Shown here piece by piece: positions 33,115 to 45,586 of a DNA stretch of 64,000 nucleotides. Origin of the DNA: Dacryopinax spathularia (lineage: Eukaryota > Basidiomycota > Dacrymycetes > Dacrymycetales > Dacrymycetaceae); contig JBBPFI010000001.1 of NCBI GenBank assembly GCA_037974965.1, positions 1 to 64,000 of the forward strand, given 5' to 3'. The notes beneath the pieces were generated by a model. That model did not search any database and was not told the DNA's origin. It saw nothing but the letters and a program-made list of their open reading frames with translations. Position 1 is the first letter of the stretch; each line of letters opens with the position of its first letter. The position numbers were made by a program, and so were the translations under genes.

Positions 33115-36100
33115 TTAGCGGATACCGTCAGGATCGGGTTCATCCTGGATTTCGACATTCTGGAAACGAGGCGTCTTCTTCATCGCGGATCGCAGTGTCG
33201 ATGCCCGCGAAGCTGGGCGAGAGGGCGGTACTTGACCCGCGAGAATGGACTCGTGCCGGCCGTTGGCGAGGTACGCCATGTCGATCTCGTTGGCTGCCGG
33301 GTTCGGATCACGGAACGTCGACCTCTGCGAGCGGTGCGAACGCATCGATGCTCGCGAATGACTTCGCGGTGGCAGTTGAGACGGGCCGGCGAGTCCGTCG
33401 TCCGACTCCGGGGCGGCGTCGTAATACGGACTCTTGGATGCCTGTGCAGGCGGGATGAACCCTCCCACGCTCGGTGCGCGGTTCAGTGGCCGGCCGTAGT
33501 CGGTTTGTGCTGGGCTGCCCCACTCTGTACCGCCTTCGGCAGGCAAGGGCGGATAGTTGCTCCTCGCTGTGCCGGGCGGGCGCATGCTGTATCTCTCCTC
33601 AGGGCTGCCCCACTCCGTACCTCCTCCCGGGGGGAGAGGGGGGAGAGCGGCATAGTTGCTCCTTGCCGTTCCCGGTGGCCGTATGCTCCCTGCTCTGCTG
33701 GGGGCCCGAACAGGCGGAGGCCCACCCAAGGGTGCGAGAGGGCGGGTGGGAGGTGTTGGACTTGCTACCATGCTCATCGCTCCCCGCGATGCAGGTCGAG
33801 GAGGATTGTCACGGACCGGGGAGTACGGGTTAGGCAGGTCACTGTAGCCATATCCGCCTCCTTCAGGCGGAAGAGGAGCGAAGGACGGAGCAGTCGAGTG
33901 AGGGAGAGGAACAGCAGTGGGATCAACACCGTACCCACCACCGCCCAGGTCGTTCCTCGCCGACGCGCGACTAGGCGCACGATATGGGTTATCGCCGAAA
34001 TCGCGCGCACTGGGTGCGACACTAGCCGCCCGACTCGCAGGACGGGCAAAATCTTGCGTGACGACTTCCCGCTGCGTGGCATGGCTGGCGGGTCGGTCGT
34101 ACGCTGATCCCACTGCGCTGGCTGCACGGCTGGGCGGCCTGTACACCGGTTCAGGAGCTGTATACCCCACCCCGGCACCAGCAGCGACACCGCCCGCTCG
34201 ACTCGGCGCTCGCCTGTATTCAGGCTGAGCATACGCATCGTCCCTCACACTCGCTGCCCTGCTCGGTGCTCTAGACCCATCCGCATACACAGACGGCGCC
34301 CTCTGAGCTGGCTGGGCGTACGAGCGCCGGGAGGCCACACTAGCCGGCCTGACTGTCCTGTCAGAGTCGGGGCTGTCGATATCCCTCGTTGGGGTGTTGG
34401 GTATATCGGGTATATCGGGCGCTACCATACTCCGTCGCCTCATTGGTGAATTGGGATCAGACTGCCCGCGATCATCAGTATTGACAGAAGGCTGTAGGGA
34501 GAAGAGGGAAAGGACTCACAGGAGGCTGGACAACAATGGTAGGTGCCCGACTCGTAACGCTCGTCGCTCGCCTTCTATGTCCTCTCCACGGCTCGGTCGT
34601 AGGCGGGCCCATGGGCTGGCTGACGCTCCTGCTCGAGCGGACACTAGCTGCTCGGGAGGGTGCGCGTGGGTAGCTCGAGGGGTCGAGAGGCGCGGGAGGG
34701 ACGATCTCCCTCGGTCTGCGCATATGGGAGAAGCTGCGTGCGCTGCCCTGTACCGCACAGAAACACGTTAGCACCAGACTACTTTCGAGAAGAAGCAGGA
34801 GGCGAAGAAGCAGGAGGAGGAAAAGGAGCAAGAGAAAGTGAGGGACGCACCCCCGACCCAGCAGACCGATTCTGACTCATAAGCTCCTCCACCACCTCGG
34901 GATCACTATTCCTCAGCTCGTACCTCATCCTCTCCCTATCCACTCCGTCTGCCCCTGGCCCGCCGTAGGCCGAACCACCTTCCTGGCGCATGCTATATAC
35001 ACTGGGGGCCTGACTAGCGGGAAGCTCTCGCCGTGCAGCGTACCGGATCGAGTTGGGCGAATACTCTCCTCTCTCACTGCGGCCTTCAGAGATCCTCGAC
35101 AGCCTGCCATTCCCATTCCCGTTCGCGCCGTTGCGAACACTACCTCTGCCGTACTCCGACCCCCCTGGGGGAGAGCGCACAGACCGAGAATCCGCATAAT
35201 ACCCCCCCTGCGTCTCCCTCATCTCCCTCATATCCGGCCTGGAACGGATCTCGCGCAGGGAATGGTTTCCCTGCCCTCTGTCCGCTATTTGAGGGGATTG
35301 GGAGTCGAATATGTTCGCAGGGTCGAGTACGCGTTGAGGAGCAGGGGAGATGATCTCCCTCCGAGGCTCGTATCTCATACTAGCTCTGCTCGGTTGGCGG
35401 GATATCGACCCCCCTCCATTGGGGTAGGTGACCTCCCCCATTCGGTCAGCTTCGGCCTGGGTTTGAGGCAAGACCCCGCGCGTAGGCTGGACCTCATGTG
35501 GCGGAGGAAGGGAGATGGACTCGTTCGCCCTTACGACGGGTACGTATCCGTCCGGAAGCTGAGCGACGGGCGTATGAGGCCGCGAGTGGGAGGGGGAGAG
35601 GACCATAGGCTGGACATAGGCCTGCTGGGGCATCGGCGGGGGAGGGGCGAAAGGCGCCACATCCGGGACTTGGGGCGCAGGGGGCAGTTGTGGGCCAGGG
35701 GAAGGTTGGCGATTCAGGCGACTGGGACCGGCTGGGCCGGGGTAGTCTTGTGCGGCGGAAGTGGAGTAGGGTGAGGGGCCGGGAGGAGGGCGGTTAGGGA
35801 TGGAGTAGGAGTAGGAGGGTTCGCCGGCTTGTTCTAGGCGGGACTCGATCGTTTCTATTGGTCGTTCGATTGGCCTGCTTGGGTCCCTCCGCCCCCAGCG
35901 GGAGGGACTCTCGTAGTCCTCCCTTCCTCCGCCTCCTCCTCCGCCGCCAGCGCCAGCGCCGCCGCCATCCCGCCCATATCGCAGCGCGGGACTGCTCACA
36001 TCGTCCGGTATGCCATCTGGCCACGTCCGCTCCAAGAACTCATCGAAAGCGCGCAACGCCCGACTGCGCTCAGTCGTCGCCCCCTCCGCTCTGCCCCGGG

Positions 36101-37007
36101 CAATCCCCTCCCTCAGCCCCTCCCGCCTCCCTTCCCTCAGCCCTGCCTCCCTCGCATCCCTCAACGCAAGCGTCTGCATCAGCTGCCTCTCCCTATCCCT
36201 CGCCCTGGCCGCCGCTTCCTCCGCCCTGTCCCTCTCCGCATCAGCATTATCCACCGTAGCCTGCGCCTCCCTAATCTCCCTCAGCGCCACTTCAAGCTGA
36301 AGCTTCACGCGCTTCGTCTCTTCCTGCAGCTTGCCCATCTCCAGCTCTGCTTTGTGCCTAGCGACGTCATGCGCGATAAGCTTCGCCTCGCTTGCGCGGA
36401 GCTGGGACTCCAGCTCTCCAGAACGCCTTTTCTCGGAAAGAAGCTGGTCGGCGCTGTCTTCCAGCAGCTGGCGGAGCTCGGAGGCTTCAGCCTGCCACTG
36501 CTCGACAGCGCGCTCCATATCCCGTATCGTGACCCCGCTCGCGCGTCTACTATGTCTCCCTTGATGCGCTCGGTGCTGGGCAGCGCGTTGGGGTTGGGGT
36601 TGGGGTGGGTGGTGGGGGACGTTGCTTGCTCTTGGTCGTACGGAAGGCCCGGGCTGAGGTTGGGGTTGAGGGTCGTATTGCGACTGAGACTGAGACTGGT
36701 CCAGAACTGACTCGGGTACGTCGGGGAGAGAACGCTCGTCGTCGTATTCCTCTTCTTGTAGGCGGGTTCGTCTGCGTCGGTCCCAGTCGTCGCCGCTCCG
36801 GCCTGTGTTCAAGGCAGTCGGTTGCCCAGCTTGGGTGTAAGAGGGATAACGTCTCGCCATATCCTCCCCTGCTTGCCCAATTCTAGCCCCCAATCAGCCA
36901 AGAAAGAGAGAGAGAGGAAAGAGGGGAGAGGGGACGTACGTAAATGGCGAAGGCACCCTACCCAAGTCAGGCCGGGGAGGGTCGGGCTCGCTGTCCGTCG
37001 AGAACAT
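33115..37007 (-). CDS. Large coiled-coil protein with PSRA/PPGTAR repeats
   Basis: Four exons (37007..36940, 36882..34851, 34747..34520, 34491..33115) give 1234 residues. The start lies in a 68-bp first exon (MFSTDSEPDPPRPDLG) found by splicing. A long coiled coil at about 141-285 (Glu/Arg/Ala heptads) is followed by a disordered region full of Arg-Pro-Ser-Arg-Ala motifs and two copies of a RPPGTARSNY ... PLP ... GGTEWGSP unit. The basic C-terminus ends KKTPRFQNVEIQDEPDPDG. No enzyme motif is visible. A structural or cytoskeletal role is likely from composition only. A second gene with the same repeat unit enters the window at its far right end. The flanking gap 37008-37758 shows no gene. Confidence 0.78.
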
Positions 37008-37758
37008 CCCTTTCCTTCCTCTTCCCTTCCGTACTCTGGCCTGCTATCTGCAGAAGAACTCGTCAGCGAGTTCTGGAGTGTGTGGGGTAGAGGCTTCGGG
37101 CTCTTCGGAGTGAGGCTGGGGGGAGGGGCGTGGGTTACACGAGGCGCTGGGATGCAGCCGAAGACGTTCGCCTGAAAGGTGGGTGTATGCGCTCTCCTTC
37201 CTTAACGCCGCTCGTTGTTTCAATAGGGTATAGCACTCCTTCCCAATGAAGAGCGTGGTATCATCCCCCTCACCCACTCACTCACACCAGCACAGAGGAG
37301 AGCGAAGGACAGGGGGGAGCAAAGAGGGGGAGATGCGATGCTGCCAACGGGTGGCGCGAGGGTTTCCCGGAATCGTTGGAATGACGGCGTAGATGTTGGA
37401 TGTTGGGCGGTGTCACATTCTTCGGAGGCTTTCAGCGGCATGTTGCGGCATGCACTTGGTCGGCGATATGCACTGGAATGCCAATTCCTAATCTCCGACC
37501 ACTTTTCTGCTTGCGTGTGTTCAGAGAAGAGTGAGGGGCTAATGGTACACATCACTTATTTGCGGTCCGAGATCTATTTCGATTGGGTATAAGCGTGTAT
37601 CCACGCAAGGGTATCCTATCCTACACCCCACCCACCCAAACCAAACAACACCCCAAGAGCTACAAGACAATCACAAACTCAAGCCCAAGACGCCCCTCTG
37701 GATGCCTCGCCTAAGTAAACACTGAACCACAAGACCAGAAGGACCAGGAACGGAGGGT

Positions 37759-39721
37759 TCAGATCCACGTCTTCTCCCCTGCCAAGGGAGGAACATGAGC
37801 AACGGCCCCACTCCTATCCCTAATCAACTGACTGACACTCCTCTCCCCTCTCTCCATCTCCCTCTCCCTCTCCCTCTCCGTCGCCGTCCAACTCCCAGGC
37901 GGAGCAGGCGACGGCGACCTCGATCGACTCCCCTGCCCTTGCGCTTCCGCTCTAGCGAGTAAAGCCCCTGCATACGGGTTAAGACGGTTTATAGAGTTCG
38001 GCGTCACTGGGCGGCTTGTTGCTTGAGGCGTGCCTGGGCGCGAGCTCGGAGCGCCGGCGGGAGGGGAATAGACGGAGAGAGTCGCCCCAGTCGTCGAAGT
38101 GGTCGCTGTCGACCGAGCTGTACCCGGTGTCCGGGGCTTGCCCGCCCCTTCAACACGCTCATAAGCCGGCAAGACCTCCTCCTCCCCGTCAGGTCCAGTA
38201 ACATCCACCTCCAACCCCTCCCTCCCCTCCCTATACACCGCCGGGAGCTCCTCACCCCCCGCCAGAGCCTGCAGTATAGTGCGTCGGATCTCTTCGAGCT
38301 CTTTTCTTCGTTCTGCGAGCGCGAGCGTTGTTTGTTTGAGGGAACGGTTGGCGGATGCGAGCCGGGCGTTGCTGTCCGTTTGGTCTTTGGTGACGGTTTG
38401 GAGGGCGTGGTGGACTGATCTGAGGGAGGCTTGGATCTTCTCTGCGGGTTTGTTAGCCCTCGGTTGCAGAGATAGCCGGTAAGCGGGAGAGAGGAGAAAG
38501 GAGGAGAGAGAGGTGGATAAGAGCAGAGGAAGACAAGCAGAGGGAAGGAGAAAAGTGGACGTACCGGCAAACATGATATCCGTAAAGATATTGTCAAAAA
38601 CAATATTGACCAAAAAATCCAGCTGGGCCACATCAACCGCATCAATAAGCCTCACCATCGGCTGTTTCTTCCTCGCCTCCTGGACGAGCGCCTGCGCCCT
38701 GCACGCATAAGCCTTCGCGTCGATCAGCGCGTTGTTCTCGAACATGTCGGAGAAAAACCCGCCGCCGAACATGTCGTTGTAGTTCCAGGACTGGGCTTCG
38801 AGCAGGAGCTGCTGGGTGCGGAGGAGACAGGCTTTGGCGTTGGCGAGGAGGGTCAGGACTTGGGATTCTTGGTTGACGACGGTTTGGAACTGCGCGAGTG
38901 AGCGTTAGCGAATGAGCCCACGCAGCTTAAGGAAGAAAGTGGCGAGCGGGGAAAGAGATAGAGAGGAAGGAGAGGGAGAGGCAGGGAAGGAAGAGACGCA
39001 CGTTAGCATTCGCATCCTCTGCTTGACGGACATGTTCCTCCGCCTCATCCTCATACGGATAATCCGGTGTATACCCCGTAAACAAGCTCTTATACAGCAA
39101 ATCCAGCCTCGTCCTCAGCTGCTCATGCCGCGCCGCCTTCACCCTCAGCTCCGGGTTCTACGCGCCTCCCTATCAGCGCACACCCAGGGGAGAGAAGTGG
39201 AAAAGATAGCGCACCTGGGCCTCCAGCCGCTCTTTCTCCGCCTGCAGCGCCCCCCTCGCCTCCTCCGCAGCTTGTTCAGCCTGGAGCGCCTCAACAAACT
39301 CCCGCTCCTCCTTCTGCAGCTTAAGCTCCACAGCCTCCTTCTTCCCCCCATGCCGGAGCTTGACGAGCAACCGCCGACCAGCGCTGTTCTGCAGCTTGGC
39401 AAAATCTTTATGCTCTGATTTCCTGCCGTGCAACATCAACTTCTGCAGCCACACCGATTTAGTGAGAAGGAGAGAACGCACGTCTTCTTGTGCAAAATGG
39501 CGATCTGGGCGCTCGCGCTGTCGATTCGTTCTTTCAGGCTAGCGATGGCAGCCTCGTTGTCCTTCAGCGCCGGGGGAGCCCATTCGATACTAGCGAGCTC
39601 ATCGATGATTGCTTGATGCTACGCGTCCCGGACTTATCAGCGCCAATATAGAAATAAGAGGCGGGGGAAGGCACACCTCTTCGGCTCGCCGGGCGAGGTC
39701 TTGTGTTGTTGGTGGGGGCAT
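37759..39721 (-). CDS. Coiled-coil protein, unknown family
   Basis: Six exons (39721..39677, 39618..39482, 39422..39215, 39157..39002, 38889..38565, 38441..37759) give 517 residues. The acceptor of exon 3 was set at 39423 because the nearer CTGCAG would break frame. The N-terminal half is coiled coil (DNEAAIASLKERIDSA; LQKEEREFVEALQAEQ). Then come an ordered central part with YKSLFTGYTPDYPYEDEAEE and MFGGGFFSDMFENN segments and another helix. The tail is Ser/Pro/Thr-rich with REREREME. The ordered core looks conserved-protein-like, but I cannot name the family. It is probably cytosolic; no signal peptide or membrane helix is seen. 39722-40683 contains no supportable gene. Confidence 0.76.
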
Positions 39722-40683
39722 TCTGTAGAGCGGGCTCTGGCAGATAACGTACTAGAGGGAAGTATGCACAAGGAGGTCCCACCCGCTCGCCGCATTATAT
39801 ACAAAACGCAGGTCTGCCTCCAAGCAGCGGCGGCAAGGCCCCCACCCCACAGCTCAAACACATTCGTCGACTGGGTCATCGCACCGCCCTCGTACTCTGC
39901 TCGTCGCCGCATTAGGAGACGACCCTAGTTGCACGTGCCCAATCCCGTGCAAAGGCTGTGCGTTGTACTAGGGTGCTTCTTTTCCGTCGGCTTCTTCGGG
40001 TTTGCTGTGACCCCAGCGGGAGCCTGCGTTGGAGGAATGCGCAGGAATATGAGGGAATTCTGGGGGGACGGGAGTGAATGAACTTTTCCCGCTATCGGCA
40101 TTGACTCGACTGCCGGTAAGTAGACTCGCTACGTTCGAGCTGGGTAGTAGGCGCGCGTTGGAGATTGCGCCACGGGAATGCCCCATCAACAGTGAGCCAT
40201 TTCCCGCCTATTTCGCGCAAACCCCAACGAGCGCCAATCTCCCGATGTCCTGACGTGGCAATGAAGCGCAAAACGTGGGAGGCTGACTTGACCGTTAGTG
40301 GCCTATCACCGAGCGGACTCCATCTTTTGCCGATCATCGGATTTGCACTTTTCATGCGAGAGTACCGTTCTGGTGCTCGGGAAGTTCCTGGCGCACGAGA
40401 GCGCTGTCTTGCTACATTCCGGCCACACTTATTCTGTGTTAACCTCAAGGTCCGTGTATCCCGCACGTCGATCTAAATCCCGCTCCTGCAGAGCGTCGCT
40501 CCTGTCGCCAGCTGGTCGCTCACCACGCACGTGAACTTCAAAGATCAAACCCCATGAATAACCCATACCTACACTCCAAAACCAAATATGATACAAACGA
40601 TCCACTAACCAAATGACAGAAAGAGGAAGAGAAACTAGATCCAAACACATACACAAACACATAAGTACACAAACAGAAGCAAG

Positions 40684-43600
40684 CTAAAGCAGCTCCACCC
40701 CCACCTGTTCCTGCTTCACCCCTCTCCTCTCTCCCCCAGCGGCGGTAGAAGGATTAGAAGGCGGAGCAGATGGGCGAGGGTGCATCCACGCCTGCCCAAA
40801 AGCCCTCGTTTCCGGTACTTTCGGCTGAGGGAACGTATCCGCCATCAACTCCCTCACTGCGCTCGACGAGCCGGAGGAGGACGAGCTGGCGTAGGCTGCT
40901 TGGTTGGGGGCGGAAGGGGCGGAAAGGACCCTCGAGTGTCCGTTCCCGTTGCTGTTGCCGTTGCTCGTGCTGCTGGAGCGGATGTCGGAGATTGGCGCTC
41001 GGGTGCTCATACCCCCTGGACCCGTGATCGCACTAGTCGCGGCGGTAGGGGTATTGCTGCTCGGCGGCGCGGGCGGGAGGGAGGGGAACGAGGAGGGAGA
41101 GACGTCACTTTGCACCCTACGCATTGGCAGGCTCTGGATCCCGGCAGAGGACATCGATACGGTCGTCTTAAGCTTCCCGCTCGCGCTTGGATCGCCGCCG
41201 TTGTAGTTTGTGTGCGTGTTCTTGTTCGATTGATTGGTGCCCATAGAGGGCTGGGAGGACAGCTCGGCTGTAGTAGTACTAGTTAAGACGTCCCGCGTGG
41301 AGACGTCTTGAGATTGGGAATTATCGCTGCTCGTGAGCATGGTGCTCGCCGAATGCGACGAAAAGGAGTGGGAGGACGGCTGGGAGGCGGAGAGGTTCAG
41401 TGACTGAGACTGCGACTGGGAGAGGGACTGCGAGCTGGAGGCGTTCTGCGATGAAGGCCGCGAGCCGGCTCCTCCGTCTTTTCGCTCGGACCGGCGGATT
41501 TTCTTTCTGCATCTGTAGCGGGCGTCAGTACTTTCGCTCATTTTCAGTCAAGTTGGAAGGGAAACCACGAGAGGAAGTTACGCCACGAGCAAGAACAAGA
41601 AGGAAGAAGGAAAGGCGAGAGAAGATGAGAAAGAGAAAGGACCACAGAAGAAGTGACGAGGAGAGAAAGAGAAACAAACACGCACTTATCACAAACAGTC
41701 CCCGGCCCCATCGGCCCCGGACCCCACTTCTCCACACACCGTCCATCCTTATACTTCCCAGGAAGCTTACAATGCAAACAACATCTCTCTCCCCTCTCGT
41801 TAATAGTCCCCGGGGGTGCAGCGCCTGTGCCTGCCTTCCCTCCTCCGCTCCCTATGGGGCCGGTAGTAGGGGCGCCTTGAGAGGAAGGCAAGGGCTGCTC
41901 GGAGGGAGGAGGGAGGGTGAAAGGGGGTTTGTGTCTCCGTCGACTGGGTTGAGAGTGAGCGTGTGAATGGGAGCGAGAACGGGATTGGGATCGAGAACGG
42001 GAGCGCGAGCGTCGGCCTGGGTCCGCGGCGGCGAGGATCATCTCGTCTAGATCGTCTTCGCTCATCGGCTCATCTACCTCTCCCTCTCCCTCGCCATCCC
42101 CGTCCCCATCCGCTTCCTCCTCTGGGTCGGGGGCATGGGCGAGGTCCGGCTCAGGGTCAGGGTCGACGTCCACGTCGTCCAGGTCCGCGTCAATGTCCAG
42201 GTTCTGCGCGTGCCCGGTGCCGTTGCCGTTTGGGTGTGAGGGAGGAGGAGGGGGGGAATCGACTTCTTCGTCCGATTCGGAAATATGACTTCCCGTGCCC
42301 GTATGCGTCCCCGTATGGGTACCAGTTCCCGCTCGCACAGCGACACCAGTCCCGCCAGTTGCGCCAGTTGCAGTAGGCAGGTCAGCCGAGTGCCGCCCGT
42401 TCTGACGACCAGCCTCCCGTTCTCTTTCTCGTTCTCGTTCGCGCTCGCGCTCCCTCTCTCGCCCCCGTTCCCTCTCACGCTCTAGCAGGGTTTGGCGGAC
42501 AACCCCATCCTCACCCGCCGACCTCCTACTCTCGAGCCGCGCATCATGCTGATCGAGATCCATATCCACATCCCCCTCTCCCCCATCTCTCAACTTCTCC
42601 CTCTCCCATCCACTCCTCCCCGCTCCTCCGTCCCCGTACGACCCAGACCCATTAACCGGTGTAACCCTTTCTCTCACAAGATCCCGCTCTCTCTCTTTCC
42701 CCTTCCCCTTCCCTTCTTCCCTCCCCTGCGAAGCCATCAGATCCCTCCCATCCCCTCCACTGCCCCCCGCCCCAACAGCAGAAGCAGAAGCACCAGAGGC
42801 AGAAACCCGAGAATGCCACATCGCCGGCCCACTCACAAGCGGAATCGCATTAGCCAGTCCCCTCGTCAACTGCGGTACGGTCGTCCCCGGCTGAGTATGC
42901 GCCGCTCCGCCCGCAGATCCACCGCTCCCGACAGATTGGGCAGATTGGGCGTATTCTGGTGGAGCTGGGCGGGCGCGTTTGGGCGGGGGAGGGCCGTAGG
43001 TGTTTTGGGCGTGTTGGGCGGAGGAGTGGGGAGGAGGGAAGGTGTGGGATTGGGAGGGGGAGGTGGAGGCGAGCGAGTCGGCTCGGCGGCGGACTTGGGG
43101 GATGGTGGATTGTGGGGCGGGGTAGTGTCCCTGTTGGGTTAGTTGGTGCTGGGTGGTTGAGGATGGGTAAGTGGGGTGTCGTCTCCAGTTGCCCCCTCCG
43201 CTACCGCTTGCATGCCCGTTCGAGTATGAGGTGGAGCCGGGGAACATATGTGCCGGCGGGGCGGCGGGAAACGGTAGAGCGGTCCTTCTGGGATCGGCGA
43301 CTAGGTCGCTCACTCCTCCCGAGCTGCTCGACCCAGCCAAGAGCGAGCTCGCAGGCACAGGTCGACTCGGGCTCCCGCCCGCTCCCGGCCTGCCTGAGGA
43401 AGAAGACGCAGAGGGGTTACTGGAATCCTCCACTATGTCCCTGAACGTATGCGCAAACGACGCCCGCGCGTCCGCGGACCGCACCTCGAGCATCTGCATA
43501 TACCTCTCCAACAACCCCCACGCCTCGCGCATCTTCCCCACTCTCACGAGCAGCTCATCCCTCGCCCGTTCCGCACTTTCCGCCCGGTGCTCCAATTCCG

Positions 43601-43856
43601 CCAGCCTCCTAGCTGCTGCACCAGCAGAGCGGTCAGACTCGGTGATGGAGGCATACAGTTTCTCGTATTTGTCCGCGCGCCGCTTTTCGTGCGAGAGGGA
43701 GGCGCGGAGGGTGTCGAGTTCTGTGTAGGAGGCGGAGAGGAGCTGGGCGAGGGAGGCGGCGGGCGTGTGGGGGTGGATGGTGGAGGACGGGGCGGAGGGG
43801 CCGAAGGAGGGGAGAGGGGGGAGGGAGGTGGGGGGGGAGGGAGGGGAGGCGGGCAT
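40684..43856 (-). CDS. Atypical GATA-like zinc-finger regulator
   Basis: Two exons (43856..41686, 41512..40684) give 999 residues. Splicing rebuilds one zinc finger: C693-x2-C696, WGPGPMGPGT, C722-x2-C725, then RKKIRRSERK. Order and basic tail are GATA-like, but the loop between Cys pairs is 25 residues rather than the usual 17-20. An N-terminal coiled coil at about 35-140 (RASLSHEKRRADKYEKLY) may mediate dimers. Between them lie long disordered stretches, an Arg/Glu run, an acidic Asp/Glu patch and an Arg-Ser run. A nuclear transcription regulator is the likely role; target genes are unknown. The large 5' gap (43857-45586) is GC-rich and holds no convincing gene, so this gene may have an extended promoter. 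Confidence 0.78.
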
Positions 43857-45586
43857 CCTGCTTCGTGCGGGCTCGGTGCTTGGGGCGGGGCGTTCTGGAG
43901 GGCAGAGGTGATGATGGCGAGGTGATCGTCAGAGATCAGAACGCCGTCTTTTTGCTCCGCTTCTTCGCTCAGATGATCGTAAACAGTCAAACTCCGCTCT
44001 TGAGATCGACCTTTTCCTCGTCGTTCTCACCGTCCTCTTCGCCGTGATCGTCGTACTAAGCCCAGTGATCGTCGTCCTAGATAGAGGGCGCACGTACACC
44101 CGTCGTCCTATAGCAGAGGGAAGAAAAGAGGCAACAGTCACCCCTCCTCCAATCGCTTAAGTACCTTCAGTGGCAGCAACAAGCACGCAAGGGAGGGACG
44201 GAGGGAGGAAGAGCGGGAGCGGAGGGACCGTGCGTTCTGTGTGTGCGTGATCGAAGGCGGGGCGTCCGTAGGCGGGAGCGAACGGCGGCCCCCTGCCAGA
44301 GCGGGGGAAGACGCGGGAACTCACCCGAACCGAACCGCTCTTAGGGAAGGCAAGGGGCGGGGCGGCGGGGCGGCCAGCGCCGCGCGTGGGCCTGGCGCGC
44401 TCGGGGGTTTGCTTTGGTGTGTCAGGGTTCGAAGGGCGCGAAGGCGACTGCGCCGAGCGGGACGAAAACCGGCTGATCATGACTGTGCCCACGCCCTTCG
44501 GTTTTCCCTTTCCCTGGGGGGCGGCACAGCCCAAAAGAACCGGGACGGGAGCTGCAGTTCTGTTCGGAGGTTTTGCTGACAGGACGGCGGCCGCGCCGCT
44601 TTCCCCCCTCTCCCAGCTCTCGCCCGCCGATCCTCCCTTCTGCGCCCGACGAACACAGGCACTGCAAGCCAAGCCCATTCGGCCGACCACCGAAGAAGCA
44701 TCACGCGCTCCCCACCCGCCGAGTACAGTAGTGGCGCACAGTCACCCTTTCACCCGTCCACCCTTCTCACTTGACCCTCCGGGGTCCAGTCACAGTCACA
44801 GTTTGACAGCGCACCCCGGTAACGCGGGGCGTGTGAAAATCCAAGATTGGCGGGCTTTGCCGGGGATCTCCCGCGTTTCGAGCGCAAGGTGGAGGGGTCT
44901 TCGTGGCTTCTTTTGGGTGTTGCCTATTTTGGGTGTTTTGGGTGCGGCGCGATCGTGCCGCGGTTTGCCGTGGTTTGCCGGATGGTTTGTGGGTGGATGT
45001 GCTCGGTGGTGGTACATAGCTCGTCTGCTGTTGTTGGGCGGGCCGTCGCTTTTGCTGTTGTTTCAGAATAGTATCTTGCCCTCCTACCAGTTCTGATCAG
45101 CTGGTCGGTCGAACCGGGTCAATAAATCATGCCCCCGTCACCTATGACCCGCTTTGTCTTTAGAACATAACAAGTGCGGGGTCAGGTCTTCAGTTTGGGT
45201 ACAGTAGGCGGGGTGACTTATATGTCCTAGCTCTGCAGCGGTGGTGAGGATGGCCGGTACGCGGCCGGCACGCAAGCTCCTGTGGTACAATGTGAATTGC
45301 ATAGAATGTACACTATTCCAAAGCTACAAGCATGATCGGCCCATGCAATGAATGCAAAATATGCGGGAAGGGCGTGTATGCCATCCATCCATACCATGTA
45401 CGTAAACAAGCCAAAAAGCGGGCGGGAGGGTCAGTAGTATACAAGAATAATAATACATCCAAAGCTGAACGCGATGGCGAAACGTGAAAGTCGTCGAGTG
45501 GAGTGGAGTAGGGAGGTCTCGCCGACCGTCCTGAATAATACCATAGTTATACAAAGGATGCAGGGAAAGAATGCTGACCGCAAGGA

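Noticed and set aside
33028-34107. 359-codon plus-strand frame
   Set aside because: It is antisense to the repeat-rich coiled-coil gene, Arg/Gly biased, and explained by the GC-rich repeats.
43857-43990. Protein-like frame overlapping the start of the GATA-like gene (TSALQNAPPQ)
   Set aside because: It lies in another frame, lacks an ATG, and no GT donor allows a join to the main exon; it could only be a short upstream frame.
44386-45096. 236-codon plus-strand frame in the GATA-like gene's upstream region
   Set aside because: Biased GC composition, no splice logic or family match.
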